The notes under the pieces: generated by a model
What the model saw: the letters and a program-made list of their open reading frames with translations, nothing else
What the model was told of the DNA's origin: nothing
Database searches by the model: none
Made by a program: the position numbers and the translations under genes
Origin: Aeromonas jandaei
Lineage (GTDB): Bacteria; Pseudomonadota; Gammaproteobacteria; Enterobacterales; Aeromonadaceae
DNA: 64,000 nt
Reading direction: 5' to 3'
Assembly (NCBI RefSeq): GCF_037890695.1
Contig: NZ_CP149571.1
Span: forward strand, 2,572,001 to 2,636,000
In this document: positions 52,053 to 61,845 of the stretch, piece after piece
How positions within the stretch are numbered: the stretch's first letter is position 1
Layout: every line of letters begins with the position of its first letter

Positions 52053-52079
52053 GGGCGTGTCCGGAGTAAACCTATAAAC

Positions 52080-52110
52080 AACAGGGCCACCCAAACGGGT
52101 GGCCCTGTTT
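52080..52110. terminator. Bidirectional terminator between gcvP and a convergent chemoreceptor
   Basis: AACAGGGCCACCC and GGGTGGCCCTGTT form a perfect 13-base stem with loop AAAC. Confidence 0.88.
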
Positions 52111-52129
52111 GCTATGGGAGGGCTGGCCG

Positions 52130-53683
52130 CTAGCCGAAAGTGCGACTCAAATCTTTGAGCTGGCTTGCCTTGTTCAGCAGGCTGGCGCTGGTCTCGCTCA
52201 CCTTGTCGATCTTGAGGCTGTTGTCGTGGGAGAGCGAGGAGATCAGGTTGATATTGCGGCTGATCTCTTCGATGACCGCTTGCTGTTGGGTGGCCGCGGC
52301 GGAAATCTGGTTGGAAAAATCCGAGACCTTGTCGATCTCGACTACGACCTGATTCAGGTTGCCGGTACTTGCCCGGGTAGTGGCAAGACAGGCGTTGGTG
52401 CGAGTCACATTGAGGTGCATCATCTCTTTCCATCCCCCCAGCGTGTGCTGGATGTGGCCGATGCTGCTCTGGATCTGCTCGGTAGCCTTGTGGGTACGGG
52501 TAGACAGGTTGCGCACCTCATCGGCGACTACGGCAAAACCGCGCCCCTGTTCGCCCGCTCGTGCCGCTTCAATGGAAGCATTGAGGGCCAGCAGGTTGGT
52601 CTGATCCGCAATGCCGCGAATTTCAGTCATGATGCTGCCGATCCGCTCCGACTCGCTGGCCAGCTCGACGGCTGACTGGAATGCCTGCTCTGCCTGGGTT
52701 GCCAATGTCGCGATCTCCTCTCCCGCCTCGCAGAGCTGCTTGTTGGTGGTGGTGCAGTGGTGGCGAGCCTCTTCAATCTGCTGGTTGCTGTCCTGAATAT
52801 TGCGATTGATCTCCTCTGCCGCTGAGGCCATCTGGGTCACGGCCGTGGCTATCTGCTGGATCTGGGTATCCTGCGAGGAGATATCCTTACTGGCCAGCGA
52901 GGCTGAACCTTGCAGATCGTTGGCCATGCTGTTGAGCGAGCCCGTTGCATCGTCAACCCGGCCGAGCACGGTACGGATCCTAGCTTGCCCGAGTTTGATA
53001 TGGAAATCGGCGATGCTATGGGGGGCATCGCCCGAGAAGATTAGACGGCTGATGCTGTCGTAATCCTGCTCGAGCCGCTGCAGGTATCTTGGTGTCAGAA
53101 AGAGCGGGTGGCGGTTTAGCCAGAGCACGGCCAGCAGAGGAGCGATGACCAGCAAGGCCTGGATGGGGGGGAGTAGCCAGAGAGCCATGGCGGCGCAAAC
53201 CAGCAACAACGGAATGCTGAACATGGTCGGCGTCAGCAGATTCTGGCCAAAGCGGATGGCTGAGCCGCTCTCTCTAGCTCTGAGCACCTTGTACATTTTA
53301 TCGGCCCGAGCCTTGTGCTCCGGGGCGGGACGACAGCGAACCGACTGGTAACCCGAGATCTGGCCCCCCTCGTAGATAGGGGTGACATAGGCGTCAACCC
53401 AGTAGTAGCGGCCATCCTTGCAACGATTCTTGACCAGTCCGCGCCATGGTTTCCCAGCTTGCAGATGGGCCCAGAGATCGGCAAAGGCCGCCTTGGGCAT
53501 ATCGGGATGGCGAACCAGATTATGGTGCTGGCCGATCATCTCTTCGAGGCGGTACCCTGCCACCTGGCAAAACGCCGGGTTGGCATAGGTGATGTCCCCC
53601 TTGAGATCCGTGGTGGATACCAGCTGGGTATCATCGGTCAGTTCCACCTCGTTATCTTGGGTGTGAAGCGCTCTGCTGTCCAT
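52130..53683 (-). CDS. Aer-like methyl-accepting protein with PAS domain
   Basis: The 517-residue protein has an N-terminal PAS domain ([20 protein letters not shown], residues about 28-47; then [19 protein letters not shown]) and two close membrane helices near residues 145-195. There is no large periplasmic part, and a full signalling domain is present ([20 protein letters not shown]). This layout is that of Aer, which binds FAD in the PAS domain and senses redox or energy state. The ATG at 53683 is preceded by GGAG; the open frame upstream lacks homology. Confidence 0.85.
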   Translation of the reverse strand: MDSRALHTQDNEVELTDDTQLVSTTDLKGDITYANPAFCQVAGYRLEEMIGQHHNLVRHPDMPKAAFADLWAHLQAGKPWRGLVKNRCKDGRYYWVDAYVTPIYEGGQISGYQSVRCRPAPEHKARADKMYKVLRARESGSAIRFGQNLLTPTMFSIPLLLVCAAMALWLLPPIQALLVIAPLLAVLWLNRHPLFLTPRYLQRLEQDYDSISRLIFSGDAPHSIADFHIKLGQARIRTVLGRVDDATGSLNSMANDLQGSASLASKDISSQDTQIQQIATAVTQMASAAEEINRNIQDSNQQIEEARHHCTTTNKQLCEAGEEIATLATQAEQAFQSAVELASESERIGSIMTEIRGIADQTNLLALNASIEAARAGEQGRGFAVVADEVRNLSTRTHKATEQIQSSIGHIQHTLGGWKEMMHLNVTRTNACLATTRASTGNLNQVVVEIDKVSDFSNQISAAATQQQAVIEEISRNINLISSLSHDNSLKIDKVSETSASLLNKASQLKDLSRTFG

Positions 53684-54024
53684 GTTCAGGCTCCGGTAAC
53701 TGGATGGGAATGTCCCATGTGAGTATGACAGATACATTACTCTTATTATGTTGTTACATAATAGATTTGTTGTTGCCATATGGAGCTTTTTGCGTCGTAT
53801 TGCACCGCGTTATCTGAATTTTGTGCACAGAGTCGCCAGCAACGAATGCCGCCGAGCATGACTGCCTGACCCCGATGGTATGGGGCGTGGAATGGTGAAG
53901 AGTTGATACTGCCGTAGAGTTGCCAGCACTTCTCTTGCCGCGCAGCTCTGCATCGCTCTTCTGACCTGTTTGAAAAACGCCGATCATCTGATCGGCGTTT
54001 TGCATTTAGAGGGATAGGGCGTTG
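53684..54024. other. Intergenic region upstream of the Aer-like gene
   Basis: AT-rich at 53,720-53,790, presumably the promoter of the Aer-like gene. It also holds the hairpin at 53972-54001. No gene can be supported. Confidence 0.45.
53972..54001 (-). terminator. Terminator of the permease gene (inverted copy of the one at 55563)
   Basis: The stem ACGCCGATCA/TGATCGGCGT has loop TC and is flanked by A and T runs. It is an exact inverse of the hairpin at 55563-55593. Confidence 0.85.
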
Positions 54025-55105
54025 TTAGAACAACAGTTGCGTGAGGTAGCCCATCAGGACTGCCATGCCGAGGATGACGGTCAGGAAGGCCGCTATCATC
54101 GGGGCTTTGAACATGGATCTAAGCAAGATCACTTCGGTCAGGCTGGCGCCGGCGCTGCCGATGATAAGGGCCATTACGGCGCCCACCCCCATTCCTTTGC
54201 CAAGCAGCACGGAAGCGAGAGGAATGACCGCCTCGGCACGAATATAGAGCGGGATCCCGACGATAGCGCTGAAGGGGATGGCCAGCGGGTTGTCGGCGCC
54301 GGCATGGGCGGCGATCCACTCGGCCGGAATAAAGCCATATATGAAAGAGCCGATGAGTACGCCAAGCAGCAGGAAGGGCAGTACATCGCGAAACTGCTGC
54401 CGGGCATCGGCACCTGCCTTGCGCAACTGGGCAGGCAGCATTTCTGTAGCAACCTGGGTCGTAGCGGTATCCGGGCAGCACGAGAGGGTGGGGCACCTCT
54501 GCACTCAGAGCTGAGGTACTACAGCAGGTGGCGCTTGCCATCGGCCGCATGGCCTTGATGGGACTTGCGTTGGTTGTGCAGCAGGCGGTTTGCGCCGGAG
54601 AGGATCTCTTGGTGCCGGGTTTGCAACCGGTGGTGCAACTGCCGGAGATTGCCTCTTTGGCATCAATGACATGCCGTTCGAACCCCATCTTGTCGAGCAG
54701 CAGGCTGGCCAGCATGGAGACGCTGGCGGCAATCACTGCGTAGAGCAGTGTCACTTTCCAGCCGAAGGTGGCCCACATCAAGCCGACGATGATGGGGTTC
54801 AAGAGCGGGGAGATGAAAAGAAAGGTGATGGTCGGGCCAAAGCCGGCTTTGGCGGAGAGCAATCCTCTCAGCATGGGGATGGTGGAGCAACTGCAAAAAG
54901 GAGTAACGGCGCCGAGCAGTGCCGAGAGCAAGTAGCCTCTCCCTTTGCGTGCCCCCAACAGGCGCTGGATCTTTTCATCGGGGATCTTTTGCCGCAGCAG
55001 ACTGACCCCTGCACTGATGACCAGAAACAGGATGGAAAGCTCAAAAGTCAGGAACAGAAACATACGGGATGCATCAGTCAGCATCGGTAACCAGTGGTTC
55101 ATCAT
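54025..55105 (-). pseudogene. ArsP/UPF0718-type permease, frameshifted
   Basis: Integral membrane permease of the PF03773 type. The first frame has GAVTPFCSCSTIPMLRGLL (the Cys-Ser-Cys motif of this family), FGPTITFLFISPLLNPIIV and FGWKVTLLYAVIAA, then a variable cysteine-rich loop (SGSCTTGCKP). Near 54,491 the frame breaks in a CCCC run, and the C-terminal half (FRDVLPFLLLGVLIGSFIYG to the end at 54025) is in another frame. Removing one C restores about 360 residues. It is divergent from an ArsR-type regulator with operators between them. Likely exports a metalloid or metal; if the shift is real, the gene is dead. Confidence 0.8.
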
Positions 55106-55128
55106 GATACTCGCTTGGTTAAAACTAT

Positions 55129-55148
55129 ATTTCTAAAATATTCGAAAT
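55129..55148. promoter_or_regulatory. Inverted-repeat operator 1 for the ArsR-type regulator
   Basis: ATTTC, ten bases, GAAAT, in the divergent promoter region of the permease and its regulator. It has the same arm sequence and spacing as the repeat at 55164. Confidence 0.5.
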
Positions 55149-55163
55149 GATGTGATGGTCAAG

Positions 55164-55187
55164 ATATTTCTGGTATTATCGAAATAT
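55164..55187. promoter_or_regulatory. Inverted-repeat operator 2 for the ArsR-type regulator
   Basis: ATATTTC, ten bases, GAAATAT: perfect seven-base arms, centred 37 bases from operator 1 and just upstream of the regulator start. Two matched sites in a divergent ArsR region suggest autoregulation. Confidence 0.55.
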
Positions 55188-55210
55188 TATGGTGTCGCAG
55201 GGGAATGAGA

Positions 55211-55540
55211 ATGGAGCTGGAAGAGGTTGCCAAGGCGTTGAAGGAGCTGGGTCATCCAACCCGTCTGTTTATCTTCAAGCACCTGGTCAAGGCGGGGGAG
55301 CAGGGGTTGCCGGTGGGTGAGCTGCAAAAGCAGCTGGAGATCCCGGGATCAACTCTCAGCCATCATATTGCGGCACTGGTCTCGGTCGGGCTGGTGAAGC
55401 AGAACCGCGAGAGCCGCACCCTGCTTTGCGTCTCCCAATATGCAGTACTGGAAGAGATCATCGCCTTTTTCCAGGAGGAGTGCTGCGTAAACAGTCCTTC
55501 ACGTGAAGTGCCGTTACCCACCAAGGCACCAGTTGGTTAG
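55211..55540 (+). CDS. ArsR-family transcriptional repressor
   Basis: The 109-residue winged-helix regulator has LKELGHPTRLFIFKHLVKAG at the start, a recognition helix near EIPGSTLSHHIAAL and the wing SVGLVKQNRESRTLLCV. A Cys-Cys pair (QEECCVNSP) near the C-terminus could bind a thiophilic metal or metalloid. The ATG at 55211 has GGGGA six bases upstream; an ATG at 55205 is too close to it. It is divergent from the permease and probably represses it until inducer is present. Confidence 0.85.
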   Translation: MELEEVAKALKELGHPTRLFIFKHLVKAGEQGLPVGELQKQLEIPGSTLSHHIAALVSVGLVKQNRESRTLLCVSQYAVLEEIIAFFQEECCVNSPSREVPLPTKAPVG

Positions 55541-55562
55541 CAGTAAGCCCATCGCAGGAATG

Positions 55563-55593
55563 AAAAAACGCCGATCAGATGATCGGCGTTTTT
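55563..55593. terminator. Terminator between the ArsR-type gene and aroP
   Basis: The stem ACGCCGATCA/TGATCGGCGT with loop GA, A run before and T run after, can serve both convergent genes. Confidence 0.88.
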
Positions 55594-55613
55594 GGTATTG
55601 AGAAGCCCGGTTA

Positions 55614-56996
55614 TCAACCCAGATTGACGGCTGTCTTGGTTTGAGCCTGTCCCTTGCGCTTGATGACGAAGCCGATGCCTAGCACGACCAGCCAGGCAGG
55701 GATCAGTTCGACCGAGATGCGGAAATCGGGGGTCATGTACATGATCACCAGGATGCCAGCCATGAACGCGAGGCAGAGGTAGTTGCCGAAGGGATACCAG
55801 AACGCCTTGAACTTGGGCTGGATACCTTCCGCGACCTTGGCCTTGCGGAACTTCAGATGCGCGAGGCTGATCATCGCCCAGTTGATCACCAGTGCGGAGA
55901 CCACCAGTGCCATCAGCAGACCAAAGGCCTTGCCCGGCATCAGGTAGTTGATCAGTACGCAGAGCAGGGTGGCGATGGCAGAGACCGAGAGGGCAACCAG
56001 CGGTACACCGCTCTTGTTGGTCTTGAGCAGCACTTTCGGGCCGTTACCCTGTTTGGCCAGACCGAACAGCATGCGGCTGTTGCAGTAGACGCAGCTGTTG
56101 TAGACCGACAGCGCTGCCGTCAGCACCACAATGTTGAGCACGGTGGCGACCAGATCGCTATCCAGTGCGTGGAAGATCATCACAAACGGGCTGCCGCCTT
56201 CGACCACTTTACCCCAGGGGTAGAGGGACATCAGGATGGCCAGGGCGCCGATGTAGAAGATCAGGATCCTGTAGATCACCTGATTGGTGGCCTTGGGGAT
56301 GCTCTTTTCGGGGTTGTCAGCTTCGGCGGCGGTAATACCGACCAGCTCCAGACCACCGAAGGAGAACATGATCACCGCCATCGCCATCACCAGACCGCTG
56401 ATGCCGTTGGGGAAGAAGCCACCCTGAGCCCACAGGTTGGTCACGCTCGCATCGGGGCCGCCGGCACCGGAGATGAGCAGATAGCCGCCAAAGCCGATCA
56501 TGCCGATGATGGCGACCACCTTGATGATGGCGAACCAGAACTCCATCTCGCCAAACGCTTTGACGTTGGAGAGGTTGATGGTGTTGATCAGCACGAAGAA
56601 GAAGGCTGCCGACATCCAGGTCGGGATCTCGGGCCACCAGTATTGGACGTAGATACCCACCGCAGTCAGCTCGGCCATGCTCACCAGCACGTAGAGCACC
56701 CAGTAGTTCCAGCCGGACGCGAAACCGGCAAACTCACCCCAGTATTTGTAGGCAAAGTGGCTGAAGGAGCCGGCTACCGGCTCTTCCACCACCATTTCAC
56801 CGAGCTGGCGCATGATCAGGAAGGCGATAAAGCCGCCGATGGCATAACCCAGCAGTACGGAGGGGCCTGCCATCTTGATGGTCTGGGCAATCCCCAGAAA
56901 GAGGCCGGTACCGATGGCACCGCCTAACGCAATTAACTGAATGTGGCGGTTTTTGAGGCCGCGTTTCAGCTCTTCACCGTCTTGTTTCAAATCCAT
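55614..56996 (-). CDS. aroP: Aromatic amino acid permease
   Basis: The 460-residue APC-family transporter has twelve helices. It is very close to E. coli AroP over its whole length, for example RGLKNRHIQLIALGGAIGTG, EEPVAGSFSHFAYKYWG, ELVGITAAEADNPEKSIPKA and LSVYNSCVYCNSRMLFGLA. It takes up phenylalanine, tyrosine and tryptophan with protons. A weak TyrR-like box lies upstream. Closest alternatives (PheP, ProY) differ in these motifs. Confidence 0.9.
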   Translation of the reverse strand: MDLKQDGEELKRGLKNRHIQLIALGGAIGTGLFLGIAQTIKMAGPSVLLGYAIGGFIAFLIMRQLGEMVVEEPVAGSFSHFAYKYWGEFAGFASGWNYWVLYVLVSMAELTAVGIYVQYWWPEIPTWMSAAFFFVLINTINLSNVKAFGEMEFWFAIIKVVAIIGMIGFGGYLLISGAGGPDASVTNLWAQGGFFPNGISGLVMAMAVIMFSFGGLELVGITAAEADNPEKSIPKATNQVIYRILIFYIGALAILMSLYPWGKVVEGGSPFVMIFHALDSDLVATVLNIVVLTAALSVYNSCVYCNSRMLFGLAKQGNGPKVLLKTNKSGVPLVALSVSAIATLLCVLINYLMPGKAFGLLMALVVSALVINWAMISLAHLKFRKAKVAEGIQPKFKAFWYPFGNYLCLAFMAGILVIMYMTPDFRISVELIPAWLVVLGIGFVIKRKGQAQTKTAVNLG

Positions 56997-57344
56997 GGAT
57001 CTGTCCTTTACCTATCTCTGTTGTCTCTTGCCGGTGTTGGGCTCTTCCTGAGCAGCATCGCGATGCGTAGCCAAAACCTGACGAAATCTGTATTTATTTC
57101 GTTACGCCATGTCATTTTCAATTTTTAATCTGGACTGGCAACGGAAGCAGAATAGTGATAATTCGCCATAAATGCACCTGTTTTCCGCGCCAAGTGGTGG
57201 TGTTTTGGTCGCAAACCAGCTTTTTCATTAGATTTTCAGGTGATGAGATAGGTTTTGCTTGAAATTCAATCAATCGAATTGTGTTTTGTTGACATTTGTT
57301 GAGTTGTTTTGATTTCTGGGTGTTTGACCGGGAGGAGAGGGCTG
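56997..57344. other. Divergent region upstream of aroP and a small membrane-protein gene
   Basis: This 348-base region is AT-rich from 57,090 to 57,310. Apart from the TyrR-like box at 57089 no element can be named. Confidence 0.4.
57089..57106. promoter_or_regulatory. Weak TyrR-box-like sequence upstream of aroP
   Basis: TGTATT, six bases, GTTACG matches TGTAAA-N6-TTTACA at eight of twelve positions and keeps the invariant G and C. aroP is a known TyrR target in E. coli. Low-confidence. Confidence 0.3.
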
Positions 57345-57668
57345 ATGATGGAGAGGCAACAGGGTGAGCAGCGACATACTCGTGACGAGGTAACACTGTT
57401 GCAGCGCTGGGTTGCCAGCGGATTGCTGGTGACGATCTGGCTGCTGATAGCCGCCAGTCCGCTGCTGCTGGTCGGGATGACGGCCATGATGGGGGGCTGG
57501 TTTGTACTGGGTGATGAGGGGTTGTTGCACCACTGGCCGTTGCTTCTGCTGGCTGGAGGTGTGGTGGGGGCGCTGGCTGGTTGTTTGCTGGCCGAGCGGA
57601 TCCGCAGGCGCCACGGCCTGCTGCCCTTTTATGCCCGTTTGCTGAACAATCCCGAACTCAATCGTTAG
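57345..57668 (+). CDS. Small membrane protein of unknown function
   Basis: The 107-residue protein has two clear membrane helices (WVASGLLVTIWLLIAASPLL and WPLLLLAGGVVGALAGCLLA) and a basic C-terminus (ERIRRRHGLLPFYARLL). The ATG at 57345 follows GGAGGAGAGGG. I do not recognise the family. It is monocistronic between divergent aroP and convergent ppsR. Confidence 0.65.
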   Translation: MMERQQGEQRHTRDEVTLLQRWVASGLLVTIWLLIAASPLLLVGMTAMMGGWFVLGDEGLLHHWPLLLLAGGVVGALAGCLLAERIRRRHGLLPFYARLLNNPELNR

Positions 57669-57789
57669 GCAATCCCGGACGGCTTTTTATCACGGCGGCC
57701 ATGGGGTAATAACCAGAAACAGAGGGGGAGAGGCTTGATGGCTTCTCCCCTCTTTGCATCTGGCGTGGCTTATTTGCTGTCAAGCTGGC

Positions 57790-58602
57790 TTAACAGAGCT
57801 GGCGACGCAGGCCGGTTGCCTCGAGGATTTTGGCGCTGATCTCCTCGACTGAGTGGGAGCTGGTATCGAGAAAACGGATCGCCTCCTGACGAAACAGCCG
57901 CTCCACGCTGGCCAACTCCTGCTCGCACTGCTCCAGCGAGGCGTAGCGGCTATTGGCGCGGCGCTGGTTGCGGATCTCGTGCAGCCGCTGCGGCGCTATG
58001 GTGAGACCAAACAGTTTGTGACGGTTGGCCTTGAGGGGCGTTGGCAGTTCCAGCCCACCCATGTCCTGCTCGATAAAGGGGTAGTTGGCGGCGCGAATGC
58101 CGAACTGCAGCGCCAGATAGAGGCTGGTGGGGGTTTTGCCGCAGCGGGAGACCCCGATCAGGATGATGTCCGCCTCGTCGTACTCTTTGGTGGTGATGCC
58201 ATCGTCGTTGGCCAGTGCGAAGTTGACCGCCTCGATGCGATCGTCATAGAGCTTGCGGTTCTCCATGCCGTGGGTGCGATGGGGGCGGGGCTCGGCCTTC
58301 ACCCCCAGCTCCTGCTCCAGCGGGCTGACGAAGGTGTTGAGAAAGTCGTGACTGCTTGCTTCGGCTTTCAGTACCTCCTCGCGCACCTGGGGATCGATGA
58401 TGGTGTGAAACAGGATGGGGCGCACCCCGGTCTGGCGAAACTGTTCATCGATCCGCATCCGCACCTGCCGCGCCTTTTCACGGCTCTCCACGAAGGGGAT
58501 GGTGATCTGTTCGAAGGCCAGTGGAAACTGGCTCAGTACCGCGTGGCCGAACACTTCGGCGGTGATGGCGGTGCCATCTGAAACATAAAATACGGTGTGC
58601 AC
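57790..58602 (-). CDS. ppsR: Phosphoenolpyruvate synthase regulatory protein (kinase/phosphorylase)
   Basis: The 270-residue DUF299 protein inactivates PpsA by ADP-dependent phosphorylation and reactivates it by Pi-dependent dephosphorylation. It begins [20 protein letters not shown] and has the P-loop [15 protein letters not shown] near residue 150. It is divergent from ppsA, its known target, the common gammaproteobacterial layout. Confidence 0.93.
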   Translation of the reverse strand: MHTVFYVSDGTAITAEVFGHAVLSQFPLAFEQITIPFVESREKARQVRMRIDEQFRQTGVRPILFHTIIDPQVREEVLKAEASSHDFLNTFVSPLEQELGVKAEPRPHRTHGMENRKLYDDRIEAVNFALANDDGITTKEYDEADIILIGVSRCGKTPTSLYLALQFGIRAANYPFIEQDMGGLELPTPLKANRHKLFGLTIAPQRLHEIRNQRRANSRYASLEQCEQELASVERLFRQEAIRFLDTSSHSVEEISAKILEATGLRRQLC

Positions 58603-58765
58603 GTAGAGCTCCTGTTACATCGACCAAGGGGCTGGCCAGGAAGTATCTGTCGAAACCATCCCCCTGTTGTCAACCGGTCTGCCATGCCCAAGTTGTGAAG
58701 TGGCTAGCAAACCTGAGTCGTTATCTTTTTATGTCGGCATTGTAGAATGTTCGGGTCATTCGACC

Positions 58766-58793
58766 ATCCCCTATCTTGCTCGGGGATTTTTTT
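58766..58793 (+). terminator. Terminator-like hairpin upstream of ppsA
   Basis: ATCCCC and GGGGAT form a six-base stem with a ten-base loop, followed by seven T. No plus-strand gene ends within 1 kb upstream, so it may be an attenuator or insulator in the ppsA leader. Confidence 0.5.
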
Positions 58794-58804
58794 GACCATA
58801 AGTA

Positions 58805-58816
58805 GAAAACGTTTTC
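58805..58816 (+). promoter_or_regulatory. Cra (FruR)-like palindrome upstream of ppsA
   Basis: GAAAACGTTTTC is a perfect 12-base palindrome resembling the Cra operator (TGAAnCGnTTCA type). Cra activates ppsA in E. coli, so both sequence and target fit. LacI/PurR-type regulators bind similar palindromes. Confidence 0.4.
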
Positions 58817-58920
58817 ATGGTCGTTGGCAATAGAAGAAAGAGACAATAACGCACCTTACTCACCTATAAAAATCGGGCACAAAAAAGGTGCCATGGCACC
58901 TTGCCCACCAACCTGGAGAC

Positions 58921-61299
58921 ATGCAAGTGCAACAGTACGTACTCTGGTACGAGCAACTCGGAATGCAGGACGTAGAACGAGTTGGCGGCAAGAACGCATC
59001 CCTTGGCGAGATGATCAGCAACCTCTCTGGCGCCGGTGTATCGGTGCCGGGGGGCTTTGCCACCACCGCCTTTGCGTTTAACGAGTTTCTGGAGTCAAGC
59101 GGCCTCAACGGCAAGATCCACCATCTGCTCGACAATCTGGATGTGGATGACATTGCCGCCCTCAATCGGGCCGGTCAGCAGATCCGTGACTGGGTGATTG
59201 AAGCCCCGTTCCAGAGCGCGCTGGAGCAGGCGATCCGGGAGGCTTACGCCAGACTGAGTGCAGGTTTGGATGCCTCTTTTGCGGTGCGATCCTCCGCCAC
59301 CGCCGAGGATATGCCGGACGCCTCCTTTGCCGGTCAGCAGGAGACCTTTCTCAACGTGCGCGGCATCGATGCGGTCATGGTGGCTATCAAGCATGTCTTT
59401 GCCTCCCTGTTCAACGATCGCGCCATCTCCTATCGGGTGCATCAGGGTTATGACCACAAGGGCGTCGCCCTGTCGGCCGGGGTGCAGCGGATGGTGCGTT
59501 CGGATCTTGCCGCCTCCGGCGTCATGTTCACTCTGGATACCGAGTCGGGCTTCAACGACGTGGTGTTCATCACCGGCGCTCACGGTCTTGGCGAGATGGT
59601 GGTGCAGGGGGCGGTCAACCCGGACGAGTTCTACGTGCACAAACCGACCCTCAAGGCAGGACGCCCGGCGGTGGTGCGCAAGACGCTTGGCTCCAAGCTT
59701 ATCAAGATGACCTATTCCGGCGATGCCAGCCATGGCCGCCAGGTGCAGATCGTCGACACCCATGAAGCCGAGCGCGGCCGCTTTTGCATCACGGATGCCG
59801 AGGTGATGGAGCTGGCCAAGCAGGCCCTCATCATCGAGCAGCATTATGGCCGCCCGATGGACATCGAGTGGGCCAAGGATGGGCAGGATGGCAAGCTCTA
59901 CATCGTGCAGGCGCGCCCGGAAACCGTGCGCAGCCGCCAGGAGGCCAACACCCTGGAGCGTTTTGCTCTCAAGCAAGCGGGCAAGGTGCTGATCGAGGGG
60001 CGGGCCATCGGTCACAAGATTGGCGCGGGCCCCGCGCGGGTCATCTCCTCCATCAGTCAGATGGATGAAGTACAGCCCGGCGATGTGCTGGTCACCGACA
60101 TGACCGACCCGGACTGGGAGCCCATCATGAAGCGGGCCTCCGCCATCGTGACCAACCGGGGCGGCCGTACCTGTCACGCCGCCATCATCGCCCGCGAGCT
60201 GGGTATTCCGGCGGTGGTGGGTTGTGGCAATGCCACCGATAGCATCGAGGCTGGCCAGCTTATCACCGTCTCCTGCGCGGAAGGGGATACCGGTTTTATC
60301 TATGACGGCGAACTCGACTTCGACGTGGCGGTCACCGAGGTGGGCAACATGCCGCGTCTGCCCATCAAGATCATGATGAACGTCGGCAACCCGGACAGGG
60401 CGTTCGACTTCGCCCAGCTGCCAAACGCCGGTGTCGGTCTGGCCCGTCTCGAGTTCATCATCAACCGGATGATCGGGGTGCACCCCAAGGCGCTGCTGGA
60501 GTTCGACAGCCAGAGCCCCGAACTCAAGGCCACCATCGGCAAGATGATCGCCGGTTACGAGAGCCCGCGGGAGTTCTACGTCGCCAAGCTGACCGAGGGT
60601 ATCGCCACCCTGGCCGCCGCCTTCTGGCCGGAGCGGGTGATCGTGCGGATGTCGGACTTCAAGTCCAACGAGTACGCCAACCTAGTGGGCGGCCGTGGCT
60701 ACGAGCCTCATGAAGAGAACCCGATGATCGGTTTTCGTGGCGCGTCGCGCTACATCGCCGACAGCTTCCGCCCCTGTTTTGCCCTCGAGTGCGAGGCGAT
60801 CAAGCGGGTGCGCAATGTCATGGGGCTGACCAACGTCGAGGTGATGATCCCCTTCGTGCGCACCGTGGGCGAGGCGGAGCAGGTGATCGACATCCTGGCC
60901 GAGAACGGTCTGCGCCGTGGCGAGCGGGGGCTCAAGGTGATCATGATGTGCGAGATCCCGAGCAACGCTCTCCTGGCAGACAAGTTCCTCGAGCACGTGG
61001 ACGGCTTCTCCATAGGCTCCAACGACATGACCCAGCTCACGCTTGGACTTGATAGGGACTCGGGGCTTATCGCCCACCTGTTCGACGAGCGCAACGAGGC
61101 GGTCAAGGCGTTGCTGGCAATGGCCATTGCTGCCGCCCGCAAGGCGGGCAAGTACGTGGGGATCTGTGGCCAGGGGCCGTCTGATCATCCGGACTTCGCC
61201 GCCTGGCTGGTGGAGCAGGGGATCGACTCGGTGTCGCTCAACCCGGATACCGTGGTCGACACCTGGCTCTATCTGGCGGAGCAGAATGGCCGCAAGTAA
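58921..61299 (+). CDS. ppsA: Phosphoenolpyruvate synthase
   Basis: The 792-residue protein makes PEP from pyruvate and ATP in gluconeogenesis. It has an N-terminal ATP-binding domain ([39 protein letters not shown]), the phospho-histidine swivel domain ([20 protein letters not shown]) and a C-terminal PEP-binding barrel ([30 protein letters not shown]). The ATG at 58921 is only two or three bases from GGAG, so the GTG at 58927 may be the true start. It is divergent from ppsR. Confidence 0.95.
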   Translation: MQVQQYVLWYEQLGMQDVERVGGKNASLGEMISNLSGAGVSVPGGFATTAFAFNEFLESSGLNGKIHHLLDNLDVDDIAALNRAGQQIRDWVIEAPFQSALEQAIREAYARLSAGLDASFAVRSSATAEDMPDASFAGQQETFLNVRGIDAVMVAIKHVFASLFNDRAISYRVHQGYDHKGVALSAGVQRMVRSDLAASGVMFTLDTESGFNDVVFITGAHGLGEMVVQGAVNPDEFYVHKPTLKAGRPAVVRKTLGSKLIKMTYSGDASHGRQVQIVDTHEAERGRFCITDAEVMELAKQALIIEQHYGRPMDIEWAKDGQDGKLYIVQARPETVRSRQEANTLERFALKQAGKVLIEGRAIGHKIGAGPARVISSISQMDEVQPGDVLVTDMTDPDWEPIMKRASAIVTNRGGRTCHAAIIARELGIPAVVGCGNATDSIEAGQLITVSCAEGDTGFIYDGELDFDVAVTEVGNMPRLPIKIMMNVGNPDRAFDFAQLPNAGVGLARLEFIINRMIGVHPKALLEFDSQSPELKATIGKMIAGYESPREFYVAKLTEGIATLAAAFWPERVIVRMSDFKSNEYANLVGGRGYEPHEENPMIGFRGASRYIADSFRPCFALECEAIKRVRNVMGLTNVEVMIPFVRTVGEAEQVIDILAENGLRRGERGLKVIMMCEIPSNALLADKFLEHVDGFSIGSNDMTQLTLGLDRDSGLIAHLFDERNEAVKALLAMAIAAARKAGKYVGICGQGPSDHPDFAAWLVEQGIDSVSLNPDTVVDTWLYLAEQNGRK

Positions 61300-61324
61300 G
61301 CCGCTGTCGTAGTGAAGAGAATAG

Positions 61325-61349
61325 AAAGGGGGCCATGATGGCCCCCTTT
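61325..61349. terminator. Bidirectional terminator between ppsA and the protease-chaperone gene
   Basis: AAAGGGGGCC and GGCCCCCTTT with loop ATGAT separate convergent genes. Confidence 0.88.
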
Positions 61350-61368
61350 GTTATCCCGCTGACGAGAC

Positions 61369-61827
61369 CTATTTTGGTTGCCGCTCGGCCCCCGACAGCT
61401 CGATCTGTACCTTCACCCCCTCGCTCTGGAGCTTGGTGGCGATGGCGTTGAGATCGGTGCCCGATTTGGCCTCCAGCAGGGCGATACCGCCGCTGCTCTG
61501 CTTGAAGTTCAAGCCGTGGCGCGTCGCCAGCGCCTTGGCGGTGGCATTGTCAGCTTCCACCAGCAGGGTTCCGCTGACGGTGAGCTCGGGGCTGGCGGCT
61601 CCCTGCATCAATACGTCGCCGCGGCGCAGGCTCTGCTGCGGCACTTTGTCATCCAGACTGCGGGCTACGCGCTTCTTGCTGCCGTTGTCGGGAATGAGGT
61701 AGGTCTGGCCGTTCACCTCTATGGTGCTGTACTGCTTGCCATCCATGGTGACGGACTCCTCGGCGCAGAGCTGTCCCGAGAGGGGGGCCAGCAGGGTTGC
61801 CAGAAGCAAGGTAACAGGTTTGTTCAT
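61369..61827 (-). CDS. ORF2-like external chaperone of the ASP serine protease
   Basis: The 152-residue secreted protein has a signal peptide (NKPVTLLLATLLAPLSGQLCA) and a mature part with MDGKQYSTIEVNGQTYLIP and a C-terminal region ending LSGAERQPK. It matches in size, position and character the ORF2 protein that helps Aeromonas ASP reach its active form in the periplasm and then leaves the complex (family knowledge). It lies 18 bases after the protease gene, so both are made together. The C-terminal half (about residues 75-150) looks like an I9-type propeptide fold (GIALLEAKSGTDLNAIATKL), which would suit a subtilase chaperone. Confidence 0.85.
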   Translation of the reverse strand: MNKPVTLLLATLLAPLSGQLCAEESVTMDGKQYSTIEVNGQTYLIPDNGSKKRVARSLDDKVPQQSLRRGDVLMQGAASPELTVSGTLLVEADNATAKALATRHGLNFKQSSGGIALLEAKSGTDLNAIATKLQSEGVKVQIELSGAERQPK

Positions 61828-61845
61828 GGTAATACTCCTAGCGTG

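Larger units (their letters stand above)
58603..58920. other. ppsR-ppsA divergent intergenic region
   Basis: 318 bases holding the promoters of both genes. The recognisable elements are the hairpin with T tract at 58766 and the Cra-like palindrome at 58805. Confidence 0.5.
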
